NCBI GenBank assembly: GCA_947377725.1
Contig: CANCGX010000002.1
Span: 1-62,131 of the forward strand
Length of the DNA stretch: 62,131 bases
Direction: 5' to 3'
Source: Actinomycetota bacterium
GTDB taxonomy: Bacteria > Actinomycetota > Actinomycetes > Nanopelagicales > Nanopelagicaceae
Position 1 is the stretch's first letter, and the number at the start of each line of letters is the position of its first letter. Shown here in pieces: positions 17,186 through 25,421 of the stretch. Position numbers and translations under genes: made by a program. A model generated the notes under the pieces. The model was given only the letters and a program-made list of their open reading frames with translations, did no database searches and had not been told where the DNA came from.

Positions 17186-17686
17186 ATGACTGAAGAAAAA
17201 AGCTTGATTGCCCGCCTTGAGGAAGAAGGGGATGTCGCAGCCGACTACCTAGAAGCTCTCCTCGACATCGCTGACCTTGATGGGGATATCGATATTGATG
17301 TTGAGAACGATCGCGCCGCACTTGCCATTGCTGGCGGTAAAGCAGGGGATCTAAGCCACCTTGTTGGGTCAAATGGAGAGATTCTTGATGCCCTCCAAGA
17401 GCTAACCCGTCTTGCTGTTCAAACAAGCCTGGGCGAGCGCAGCCGCTTAATGTTGGATATCGATAACTTCCGCGCTGATAAAAAGGCGGAGCTTGCAAAG
17501 CTCGCACACGAGGTTGCTGAAGAAGTTAAATCAACTGGAGAGTCAGTCAAACTCCGCCCAATGAACGCATTTGAGCGTAAAGTTGTTCACGACACCATTC
17601 AAAGCATCGGCCTAACCAGTGAATCAGAGGGTGAAGATCCAAACCGCTGTGTAGTTGTCCTTCCTGAGACTTTAGACGAGAAATAG
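17186..17686 (+). CDS. jag: Jag/KhpB RNA-binding protein (KH and R3H domains)
   Basis: 166 residues from the ATG at 17186, chosen over the in-frame ATG at 17180 because AGGAG at 17175-17179 is then 6 nt away. A KH domain covers about residues 45-95 (LSHLVGSNGEILDALQELTR is the GxxG-type loop region) and an R3H domain the C-terminus (LRPMNAFERKVVHDTIQ). It binds RNA and in Gram-positives affects envelope synthesis and division. Its place after yidC is conserved. Confidence 0.93.
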   Translation: MTEEKSLIARLEEEGDVAADYLEALLDIADLDGDIDIDVENDRAALAIAGGKAGDLSHLVGSNGEILDALQELTRLAVQTSLGERSRLMLDIDNFRADKKAELAKLAHEVAEEVKSTGESVKLRPMNAFERKVVHDTIQSIGLTSESEGEDPNRCVVVLPETLDEK

Positions 17687-17701
17687 GGCTTAGGTAGCGC
17701 T

Positions 17702-18301
17702 TTGGTTTCACGTGAAACCCTACTTGAGGAGTATTTTCAAGAAAAGGGAGCTGAGATATCTCGCTACGCGCAGATGCTCGCTACTTTAGGGATTGAACGA
17801 GGCCTCATTGGGCCAAAAGAGGGCGACCGAATCTGGGATCGCCATATAGCCAACTGCATCCCTGTAACCACGCTCATTCCACAAGGAGCTACAGTGGTAG
17901 ATATCGGTTCAGGAGCAGGTCTACCTGGCATAGTAATTGCCTTAGCACGTCCAGATACCCATGTAACTTTGGTGGAACCCCTCCAACGTCGGGTCGATTT
18001 CCTTAATGAGGTCGTCTTAGAACTTGATTTAAGCACCCAAATCACAGTTATTCGAGGAAAAGCCGAGACAACTCGAGGTTCTTTTGATGTAGTTACCTCA
18101 AGAGCTGTAGCGCCTCTTCCAAAACTCCTTCCCATGGTCCGCCATTTAATTAAATCCGGAGGAGCCTTGCTGGCGATAAAAGGGGAGTCTGCTCAATCAG
18201 AGATTGATTCCACCCCACTTAATAAGCAAAAAGCACTCCTTCATGAAATTCAATTACCAGATTTTGATCTTGCCCGCGTCATTGAGGTTCAAAAAGCCTG
18301 A
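17702..18301 (+). CDS. rsmG: 16S rRNA (guanine-527-N7)-methyltransferase RsmG (GidB)
   Basis: 199 residues. The SAM-binding motif is VVDIGSGAGLPGIVIAL, followed by VTLVEPLQRRVDFL; VTSRAVAPL is the family motif IV. It methylates G527 of 16S rRNA. The start appears to be TTG at 17702, giving MVSRETLLEEYF; codons 2-6 are encoded by a parS site (17704-17719), which pins part of the N-terminus to DNA function. No better start is available in frame. parA follows after 12 nt. Confidence 0.93.
   Translation: MVSRETLLEEYFQEKGAEISRYAQMLATLGIERGLIGPKEGDRIWDRHIANCIPVTTLIPQGATVVDIGSGAGLPGIVIALARPDTHVTLVEPLQRRVDFLNEVVLELDLSTQITVIRGKAETTRGSFDVVTSRAVAPLPKLLPMVRHLIKSGGALLAIKGESAQSEIDSTPLNKQKALLHEIQLPDFDLARVIEVQKA
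17704..17719. promoter_or_regulatory. parS: parS site 1 (ParB-binding centromere)
   Basis: A perfect 16-bp palindrome, GGTTTCACGTGAAACC, matching consensus TGTTTCACGTGAAACA except at the symmetrical outermost positions. Lies in rsmG codons 1-6, about 2.3 kb from dnaA, next to parA and parB. Confidence 0.93.
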
Positions 18302-18302
18302 T

Positions 18303-18313
18303 TAGATACTCCT
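18303..18313 (+). promoter_or_regulatory. Candidate leaderless -10 element for parA
   Basis: TAGATA at 18303-18308 stands 5 nt before the parA ATG. No Shine-Dalgarno sequence is present, so a leaderless parA transcript is possible. The -10 would overlap the rsmG stop codon region. Confidence 0.4.
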
Positions 18314-19186
18314 ATGAGCCCTTCTGATGTTTCACGTGAAACAGCAAAAGTGGTCGGTATTCGCCGCCTCAAAGAACCTATGCCCCGCCCCATTAAAACC
18401 CGCATATTCACCATTGCCAATCAAAAAGGCGGAGTGGGTAAAACAACCACAGCGGTAAATGTGGCAGCTGCCCTTGCCATGGGTGGTCTTCGAGTCCTTG
18501 TCATCGACCTTGATCCCCAAGGTAATGCCTGCACAGCCCTTAACGTAGATCGCAACGACGGTCCTGGAATGTTTGAAGTCCTTGTTGATGAAATTCCACT
18601 GAAAAATGTTGTCAAAAAGGTTGCTGGATTCCCACATTTGGAATGCGCCCCAGCCAATCAAGAGCTCGCAGGTGCTGAAATCGCCATGGTTAATTTTGTA
18701 GCCCGCGAACAATTACTAAAACTCGCTCTACAAGACTTTTTAGCAGAACGCGAAAACTTAGGGGAGCGCTTCGATTACATCATCATCGATTGCCCACCAT
18801 CGCTAGGTTTACTAACAGTCAACGCACTGACTGCGGCAGAAGAAGTTCTTGTTCCCATTCAATGCGAGTACTACAGCCTTGAAGGAATTTCATTGTTGAT
18901 GGAAACACTTCAGAAAATTAAACGCGCACTTAATCCACTCGTTCGTGTCAGCACGATTGTTTTAACAATGTTTGATTCACGCACTCGATTAGCAAATGAT
19001 GTAGCAAATGATGTTCGTGCACACTTTCCAAATGAATTGATCGACATTCCGATTCCTCGAGCAGTTCGCGTTTCTGAAGCACCATCATTCCGACAAACAG
19101 TAATGACATATGACGCAGCATCACCAGGAGCAATTGCCTACATGCAAGTGGCTCGAGAGATTGCGTTGAGAGGAAGTGCAGCATGA
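18314..19186 (+). CDS. parA: Chromosome-partitioning ATPase ParA (Soj)
   Basis: 290 residues. Deviant Walker A motif KGGVGKTTTAVNVA near residue 40, Walker A' region LRVLVIDLDPQGNA, and Walker B DYIIIDCPPSLGLL identify the ParA/MinD family. ParA binds DNA non-specifically and moves ParB-bound origins. The N-terminus MSPSDVSRETAKV contains VSRET encoded by a consensus parS. parB overlaps by 4 nt (ATGA), so the two are co-translated. Confidence 0.97.
   Translation: MSPSDVSRETAKVVGIRRLKEPMPRPIKTRIFTIANQKGGVGKTTTAVNVAAALAMGGLRVLVIDLDPQGNACTALNVDRNDGPGMFEVLVDEIPLKNVVKKVAGFPHLECAPANQELAGAEIAMVNFVAREQLLKLALQDFLAERENLGERFDYIIIDCPPSLGLLTVNALTAAEEVLVPIQCEYYSLEGISLLMETLQKIKRALNPLVRVSTIVLTMFDSRTRLANDVANDVRAHFPNELIDIPIPRAVRVSEAPSFRQTVMTYDAASPGAIAYMQVAREIALRGSAA
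18328..18343. promoter_or_regulatory. parS: parS site 2 (perfect consensus)
   Basis: TGTTTCACGTGAAACA, an exact match to the bacterial parS consensus, inside codons 5-11 of parA. Centre-to-centre distance from parS site 1 is 624 bp. Confidence 0.96.
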
Positions 19187-20052
19187 GTACACCACGTAAA
19201 GGCGGTTTAGGTAGAGGACTTGATGCACTCATTCCTTCAACTCCATTAACAAATGATTCCGGTGTTGTTGTTGCACAACAAGGCGAAGTAGATATCAATT
19301 CAATTGCACCTAATCCAAAACAACCACGCGAAGTTTTTGATCAAGATTTACTTAACGAGTTAGCCGCTTCTATTAAAGAAGTAGGAGTACTACAACCACC
19401 CGTTGTTCGAGATTTAGGAAACGGTAAGTACGAATTAATTATGGGTGAACGCAGATTACGTGCATCAAAACTTGCTGGGTTAAAAACCATTCCTGTAATT
19501 GTTCGCGCAACAAAAGATAATGAACTATTACGCGAAGCCCTTTTGGAAAACATTCACCGCAGTCAACTCAATCCTCTTGAAGAAGGCGCGGCATACCAAA
19601 ACTTATTAAATGATTTTGGATATACACACGATGAACTTGCGATAAAAGTTGGAAAGTCACGGCCGGCTATTTCCAACACACTACGGCTTCTGAATTTGCC
19701 CGCCTCAGTACAACGTAGATTAGCTGCAGGAGTTCTTTCTGCTGGACATGCTCGCGCACTACTTACGCTGGTCGATGAAAATCAGATTGAGAAATTAGCA
19801 CAGCGAATCGTTGCCGAAGGATTGTCTGTAAGAGATGTTGAAGAGATTGTCTCTTCTGGTGGCGCCAATGTAAAAACTTCTACTGTTCGCGAAAAATCTA
19901 CTCCTACGCCGCGACTGAAAGAGATTGCCGATCGATTGTCAGATAAATACGACACACGTGTGACGGTTGAATTAGGTAAAGCAAAAGGCAAAATAACAGT
20001 TGAATTTGCAGATAAAGAAGATCTTGAACGAATTGCGAAGCTTTTAGGCTAA
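19183..20052 (+). CDS. parB: Chromosome-partitioning protein ParB (Spo0J)
   Basis: 289 residues. The N-terminal ParA-interacting motif is RKGGLGRGLDALIP; the CTPase domain shows NPKQPRE and MGERRLRASKLAG (the GERRxR nucleotide-binding motif); a helix-turn-helix follows around KVGKSRPAISNTLRLLNLP; a dimerisation domain ends the protein. ParB loads at parS and spreads as a CTP-driven clamp. Its stop codon shares bases with the stop of the convergent aminotransferase (20049-20052). Confidence 0.97.
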   Translation: MSTPRKGGLGRGLDALIPSTPLTNDSGVVVAQQGEVDINSIAPNPKQPREVFDQDLLNELAASIKEVGVLQPPVVRDLGNGKYELIMGERRLRASKLAGLKTIPVIVRATKDNELLREALLENIHRSQLNPLEEGAAYQNLLNDFGYTHDELAIKVGKSRPAISNTLRLLNLPASVQRRLAAGVLSAGHARALLTLVDENQIEKLAQRIVAEGLSVRDVEEIVSSGGANVKTSTVREKSTPTPRLKEIADRLSDKYDTRVTVELGKAKGKITVEFADKEDLERIAKLLG

Positions 20053-21305
20053 TTACCTATAGAGCGTCGATCCATTTCTTTTTGAATTACTCCACCAAGG
20101 GATTTAATTCCTTCTGTAATGCGCTCAGGTGTTGGATAGCAATACGATAAACGCATCGACCATGAACCAAAACCATCTGCGTAAAAAGCAGTTCCAGGAA
20201 CATACGCAACTTTTGCAACAATAGCTTTCGGCATGAGCGCTTTTGCATCAATCTCTGCGGGCAAAGTAGCCCAGACATAAAATCCGCCTTCTGGTTTCGT
20301 CCAGGTAGCCTCTTTTGGAAAATACTTATCCATTGCAGTCAACATCGCGTCACGACGAACTTTGTATAACTTACAGAATGAAGAAATCTGATCGCGCCAA
20401 GGTTGATCGGCTAAGTAACTTGAAATCGCGAGCTGAGCAAAATTTGATGGACAAAGCTGTGAAGATTCAGATGCAATTACTAACTTCTCTTTAAGAGATT
20501 GTGGAACTAACGCCCAACCCACTCGAAACCCTGGGCAGATGGTTTTCGAGAAAGATCCCAAATAAATTACATTTTCAGAATCTTCTGCACGCATCGCGTT
20601 TGGCGAAGGCTTATCAAACCCAAGAAGGCCGTAAGGATTATCCTCAACAACAAAAATGCGCTCTTCGCGGCAAATTTCTAAAATTTCACTACGTCGCTCA
20701 GCTGAGAGAAGAACACCGGTTGGATTTTGATAATTCGGAATAAGATATAAAAACTTAATTTTGCGGCCAGATAAACGCGTTTGCGCGATTGCCTCGCGAA
20801 GTCGATCTGGAATCAATCCATTGTCATCAAGTTCAACATGAACCACAGAAGCTTCGTATTGATGGAAAGTTCCAAGAGCGCCAACATATGAAGGGGCTTC
20901 TACGAGAACCACATCGCCTGGATCGATGAAAATACGCGAAATTAAATCAAGAGCTTGTTGGGAACCTGTAGTGACGATGATGTCTTCAGGATGAGCCTTA
21001 ATTCCCTCGAGCTCCATGACATCGCAGATTTGTTCGCGAAGTTTTGGATGTCCCTGGCCACTCCCATATTGGAGAGCTTCCATGCCATTTGTCTTAATTA
21101 ACTCACTTACAACATTTTGCATCATGTCCATTGGGAGGGCAGTCAGATTAGGCATGCCACCAGCCAATGAAACAATCTCAGGACGAGAGGCAACTGCAAA
21201 AAGCGCTCGGATTTCAGAAGGTTGCATAAATTGAGCACGGTGGGCAAACCGTTCCTGAAGATTTTCAGGAGCCCCCGTATGGATGCGTGTGATTTCTGAA
21301 CTCAT
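20049..21305 (-). CDS. PLP-dependent aminotransferase, class I/II (2-aminoadipate/aromatic type)
   Basis: 418 residues from the ATG at 21305. A longer in-frame start at 21374 would run into the preceding gene; the chosen one is preceded by CAAACT exactly 6 nt upstream, near the leaderless pattern. Fold type I signatures are visible: VTTGSQQALDLI, NPTG in PNYQNPTGVLLS, and the PLP lysine in YLGSFSKTICPGFRVGW, plus the substrate-carboxylate arginine in MRLSYCYP. There is no MocR-type DNA-binding domain. It should transfer amino groups between an amino acid and 2-oxoglutarate; substrate unknown. Convergent with parB. Confidence 0.88.
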   Translation of the reverse strand: MSSEITRIHTGAPENLQERFAHRAQFMQPSEIRALFAVASRPEIVSLAGGMPNLTALPMDMMQNVVSELIKTNGMEALQYGSGQGHPKLREQICDVMELEGIKAHPEDIIVTTGSQQALDLISRIFIDPGDVVLVEAPSYVGALGTFHQYEASVVHVELDDNGLIPDRLREAIAQTRLSGRKIKFLYLIPNYQNPTGVLLSAERRSEILEICREERIFVVEDNPYGLLGFDKPSPNAMRAEDSENVIYLGSFSKTICPGFRVGWALVPQSLKEKLVIASESSQLCPSNFAQLAISSYLADQPWRDQISSFCKLYKVRRDAMLTAMDKYFPKEATWTKPEGGFYVWATLPAEIDAKALMPKAIVAKVAYVPGTAFYADGFGSWSMRLSYCYPTPERITEGIKSLGGVIQKEMDRRSIGN

Positions 21306-21342
21306 CGCGGTAGTTTGCCACAAAGTCGACTTGCACCGTGAA

Positions 21343-22449
21343 CTATTTACGAAGGCCCACTCGACGTAAGTCACTAATCTTCAAAGTTCCAGTTTTAGCA
21401 TCATCTTCTGCAGCCAAATACAGACGTTGGATTGCAATCATGATGGATTCGACGATTGTTTCTCGAAAATCTTTCTCGCGTAATCGCAGCGCATCCCCAG
21501 GACTAGTGATGTATCCCAAATCAATCCTCACTGTTGGAGCTTTGGTTAAGCGTAGAAGATCCCAAGTTTTAGCGTGGGTGCGACAGTTCAATAGGTCGGT
21601 ACGGGCACAGATCTCTCGTTGTACTAAGGTCGCAAACCTTTCTCCTACAACAGAATGAACCCCATGAGCGTCACTGCCGTAGTAGCAGGTAGCGACACCT
21701 TGAGCGTTTTCATTCTTATAGCTATCAATATTGAGTGAAAGAACGAGATCCGCACCAATTTTATTCGACGTAACAATTCTTTCAGCTTCAGAAGTTTGCG
21801 AAGTAGCGCTTCGGGTAAGAAAAACAGTCACCCCTAGAGCAATTAATCGACCTTCAAGACGTTGTGCAATATCAAATGTAATTTCACTTGCTTCTGGCCC
21901 ACACTCACTTGATGGATCTAAAACAATAACTTTATTCGCTAATGAGGGTCCTTTATTTGCACGAGTGACTTCTTCGCGAAGTTGTTGAGGAGCACCACCA
22001 GAAACTATTTTCATAAGGCGAACCATGGCCATCACCGTCGAAGGACCACATTGCCCATCAATTTTTGCACCTACAGATTTCTGGAAATCTTTTACAGCAA
22101 TTTCTGTTTGAGTTCCAAATATTCCATCAACTCGTCCACAATTAAATCCCATTTCAACTAAACGGGTTTGAAGCTGTGCGACATCATCGCCACGTATTGG
22201 GGAACGCACATCTAATTTAAGAGTGCGATCACCAAGTTTCCATTTTGCTTCTTCTAAACTTCTTAACGTTGTGGGATCAACGACGCCGGAAACAATCAAA
22301 CCTCGCTCCTGTTGAAAAGCTTTAACAGCATCTTCAACAGTGAGATCGAAGTCAGAAAGAACCGTCTTTAATAAACCCAAACGCGCCAAGGTTGTACTTA
22401 ATTGAATGACAACGTCCCCAGAGTCACCTCTACGAAGTTCTGAAGACAT
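21343..22449 (-). CDS. cwlM: CwlM-like amidase homologue with degenerate active site
   Basis: 368 residues, no signal peptide. Two peptidoglycan-binding (PGB1) domains occupy about residues 4-62 and 82-138, then an Amidase_3 fold about 170-345. In catalytic members zinc is held by His in DPGHGG, a Glu, and His in the SxHxDA motif. Here the first motif reads VLDPSSECGPEASEITFD and the last LSLNIDSY, so both histidines are replaced while the Glu region survives. In mycobacteria CwlM is a cytoplasmic, PknB-phosphorylated activator of MurA rather than a hydrolase; the trxB-trxA-cwlM-parB order here is the same and pknB is in the window. A regulatory role is therefore the better reading than catalysis. 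Confidence 0.87.
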   Translation of the reverse strand: MSSELRRGDSGDVVIQLSTTLARLGLLKTVLSDFDLTVEDAVKAFQQERGLIVSGVVDPTTLRSLEEAKWKLGDRTLKLDVRSPIRGDDVAQLQTRLVEMGFNCGRVDGIFGTQTEIAVKDFQKSVGAKIDGQCGPSTVMAMVRLMKIVSGGAPQQLREEVTRANKGPSLANKVIVLDPSSECGPEASEITFDIAQRLEGRLIALGVTVFLTRSATSQTSEAERIVTSNKIGADLVLSLNIDSYKNENAQGVATCYYGSDAHGVHSVVGERFATLVQREICARTDLLNCRTHAKTWDLLRLTKAPTVRIDLGYITSPGDALRLREKDFRETIVESIMIAIQRLYLAAEDDAKTGTLKISDLRRVGLRK

Positions 22450-22469
22450 AAATGTAATTCGCTAAAGGA

Positions 22470-22796
22470 TTACGAAATAAACTCAGAAAGCTCTTTGAGA
22501 AGAGCTGGCTTTGGCTTCGCACCAATAATGCTCTTCACTACTTCACCATTGACGTACACATTCAAAGTTGGAATTGAAGTGATTCCATACTTCATGGCAA
22601 TCGATGCTTCATCATCGGTGTTAAGTTTTACAATCTTGATCTTTCCACCGTGCTCTGCGGCAATCTCTTCCAAAATTGGTGCAACTGCGCGGCAAGGCCC
22701 ACACCATTCAGCCCAGAAATCAACAAGTACTGGCGTTGTGGATTTAAGAACCTCTGCGTCGAAATTAGCTGCTGTTACTGGTTGTGTTGCGCCCAT
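22470..22796 (-). CDS. trxA: Thioredoxin
   Basis: 108 residues, single thioredoxin fold with the active-site WCGPCRAV and cis-proline in GITSIPTLNVY. It reduces cytoplasmic disulfides using electrons from TrxB. Ribosome site AAAGG is 8 nt upstream. Lies between trxB (47 nt upstream) and cwlM (20 nt downstream) in one minus-strand run. Confidence 0.97.
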   Translation of the reverse strand: MGATQPVTAANFDAEVLKSTTPVLVDFWAEWCGPCRAVAPILEEIAAEHGGKIKIVKLNTDDEASIAMKYGITSIPTLNVYVNGEVVKSIIGAKPKPALLKELSEFIS

Positions 22797-22843
22797 GTTA
22801 TTTACCTTTACTCTAGTTTTTATCGATATTTAATGTGTGAATC

Positions 22844-23773
22844 TTAATGCCCGGCGAGAAAGCGTTCCGCATCTAGCGCTGCTTCACATCCGGTTCCTGC
22901 AGCTGTAATTGCCTGGCGGTATGTGTGATCAACTAAATCGCCACACGCGAAGACACCTTTGAGGTTTGTGCGCGTTGAACGACCATCTACTTTTACATAA
23001 CCTTCTGCATCCAACTCAACCTGACCACCAAGAAGTTCACTTCGTGGAGAGTGCCCAATTGCAACAAAGAGACCATCAAAAGCTCTTTCACTTTCTTCAC
23101 CAGTCAGCAAGTTTCGCAACTTCAAAGCGTTCATCGATTGCTCACCCAAAACATCAATTACTTCTGTGTTCCAAACAAATTCAATTTTTGGATTTGCATG
23201 CGCCCTATCAGCCATAATCTTTGAGGCGCGAAGTGATTCGCGACGATGGATGACAACTACTTTGTCAGCGAAACGAGTAAGAAAATTCGCTTCTTCCATT
23301 GCAGAATCTCCACCACCGACAACAGCCACAGTCTTTTGGCGGTAAAAGAAACCATCGCAGGTGGCACACCACGAAACTCCGCGACCCGACAAACGCTTCT
23401 CGTTCTCTAATCCAATTTCTTTGTAGGCAGAACCAGTAGCAAGAATCACAGATTTTGCCTGAAGTGTATTTCCAGATCCATCTTTAAGAATTTTGATCTC
23501 TCCTGATAAATCCATCTCAACGATGTCATCAGTAACGAGCTTCGCTCCAAATTTTTCTGCTTGAGCGCGCATTGAGTCCATGAGTTCAGGTCCCATAATT
23601 CCCGCAGGAAACCCAGGAAAATTTTCAACTTCGGTTGTGTTCATCAGTGCGCCACCGGCGGTAACAGAACCCTCATAAATAATTGGCGACAATTGAGCAC
23701 GAGCGGCATAAATCGCAGCTGTGTAACCGGCCGGACCTGATCCAACGATAATGACTTGATGAATGTCGCTCAT
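22844..23773 (-). CDS. trxB: Thioredoxin-disulfide reductase
   Basis: 309 residues. FAD-binding motif VGSGPAGYTAAIYAARA at the N-terminus, redox-active CATC in WCATCDGFFY, NADPH-binding VVGGGDSAMEEA, and C-terminal FACGDLVDHTYRQAITAAG. It transfers electrons from NADPH to TrxA, encoded next. Low-molecular-weight TrxR type. Confidence 0.97.
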   Translation of the reverse strand: MSDIHQVIIVGSGPAGYTAAIYAARAQLSPIIYEGSVTAGGALMNTTEVENFPGFPAGIMGPELMDSMRAQAEKFGAKLVTDDIVEMDLSGEIKILKDGSGNTLQAKSVILATGSAYKEIGLENEKRLSGRGVSWCATCDGFFYRQKTVAVVGGGDSAMEEANFLTRFADKVVVIHRRESLRASKIMADRAHANPKIEFVWNTEVIDVLGEQSMNALKLRNLLTGEESERAFDGLFVAIGHSPRSELLGGQVELDAEGYVKVDGRSTRTNLKGVFACGDLVDHTYRQAITAAGTGCEAALDAERFLAGH

Positions 23774-23831
23774 ATAAAACCTATCTACTCATTTTTCTTC
23801 TACGTAACTTCTACATAACCTCGACAAAAAA

Positions 23832-25421
23832 CTAACGCCGTAACAACAATTTAAAGGCACTTCCTACTTCTTCGATCTTAAATACGCGGGCTGCCCCCAC
23901 ATAACCAAGACCTGCAATTACAAGAACCACTACGAGGTGAAGAGTATTCCCCCCAGGTATAAACCTCAGCACAAGACGCAATGGAGCGGCTATAACAAGG
24001 AAAATACCGCCCAAGCGGAGGTAGTGACCTGAAATTTCACTTAACTTAATGAAAATTTCATACCTGCGAAGAAGTCGAACCGTAGTCCACGCCCCAATGA
24101 AATAGCTGAAAGAAAGAGCCGCAGCAAGCCCGACCGTGACCCATTTTGGACTTAAAGTGAAAGCGAGCATTACAGCAGCCACGCTCCCGAGCAGATTCAT
24201 AATCAAATTACTCAAAACTTGGAGCTTCACATTCTCAAATGCGTTCAATCCTCGAAGGGCAATTAAATTTATACTCATCGGCATTAACCCAAGAGCGAAT
24301 CCTCCGAGAACAAACCCAATGTATTGGGCATCAGAGTTAGAAATTCCGAAGAAAAGTGTTCTGGTGATGAGTGTGCCAAAAAGCATCAAAGCAAGAGCGC
24401 TCGGAACAGTAAATATTCCAACTAAACGTATTGCTCGTACCAACTGATCATGTAAGTCGCTAAATTTCTTATCAATTGCCAGATCTGACAAATGTGGCAA
24501 TAAGGCAGTAACAAGTGAAATTGTGATGACCGAATGCGGCAAAAGCATAATGAAGTAGGCGTTGCTGTAAGGAGTAAACCCAACGCCTGTAGTTATTCCG
24601 GCGCTCTCTGCATGTACAGCAGCAGAACTTGAAAGGTTAACAGTAATTAAATAACCCAATTGCGAGATTGCTGCAAACAAAATTGTCCATGAAGCCAAAT
24701 GCCAAGATTTTTTCAATTCTGGATCGTGCCAATCAAACCTGGCCTTTATTTTTATCTTAGTTTGCATCACGACAGGTACAAGAACTGCAAACTGAATTAC
24801 GTATCCAAGTGTTGTTCCAATACCTAAAAGTGTTGCTTCTCGATGAGAAATGGTTGCCACACTCCAGTGGGGCGCACGCGCAAGAAAATATCCAATAACC
24901 GCAATACCAACAAGATTGTTAGCAACTGGTGCCCACATCATGGGTCCAAACTTGCCTTTGGCATTTGTTATTTGGCTTAACAATGCATACAAACCAATAA
25001 AGAAGACTTGAGGCAAGCAGTAGCGCATTATCAATGTAGTAAGTTGAAATTCAGGCCTTCCAACATAACTGCTTGCAAAAATACGGACAAATAGAGGAGC
25101 CGCAAATATTGAAACAATCGTGAGCAGACCCAAAATAACTGTTGTCGCAGTCACCAATCGGGAGACAAATGCAGATCCGCCATCACTATCTCTCATTGCT
25201 CGAACTAGCTGAGGTACAAAGACTGCAGTAAGAGCTCCACCCACAATAAGGTTATAAAGAATATTAGGCATGGTGTTAGCAACATTAAATACGTCGCCGA
25301 GTAAAGCGGTTCCCAATAAAGCAACAGTCAAAAGCCCGCGAATTAATCCCGTGACTCTTGATACAACCGTACCGATAGCCATGGCGGTTGAAGATTTTAA
25401 AAGGGACTCATCTGTGCTCAT
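23832..25421 (-). CDS. murJ: Lipid II flippase MurJ
   Basis: 529 residues from the ATG at 25421, supported by AAAGGAAAGAGG just upstream; the longer frame to 25514 lies over the preceding gene. About fourteen membrane helices; the MurJ/MviN start SSTAMAIGTVVSRVTGLIRG is clear. It flips lipid-linked peptidoglycan precursor. Mycobacterial MurJ carries a C-terminal pseudokinase and extracellular domain; this protein ends after the membrane domain, so FhaA-type control through that domain is absent. It overlaps the DUF6049 gene by 14 nt. Confidence 0.94.
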   Translation of the reverse strand: MSTDESLLKSSTAMAIGTVVSRVTGLIRGLLTVALLGTALLGDVFNVANTMPNILYNLIVGGALTAVFVPQLVRAMRDSDGGSAFVSRLVTATTVILGLLTIVSIFAAPLFVRIFASSYVGRPEFQLTTLIMRYCLPQVFFIGLYALLSQITNAKGKFGPMMWAPVANNLVGIAVIGYFLARAPHWSVATISHREATLLGIGTTLGYVIQFAVLVPVVMQTKIKIKARFDWHDPELKKSWHLASWTILFAAISQLGYLITVNLSSSAAVHAESAGITTGVGFTPYSNAYFIMLLPHSVITISLVTALLPHLSDLAIDKKFSDLHDQLVRAIRLVGIFTVPSALALMLFGTLITRTLFFGISNSDAQYIGFVLGGFALGLMPMSINLIALRGLNAFENVKLQVLSNLIMNLLGSVAAVMLAFTLSPKWVTVGLAAALSFSYFIGAWTTVRLLRRYEIFIKLSEISGHYLRLGGIFLVIAAPLRLVLRFIPGGNTLHLVVVLVIAGLGYVGAARVFKIEEVGSAFKLLLRR

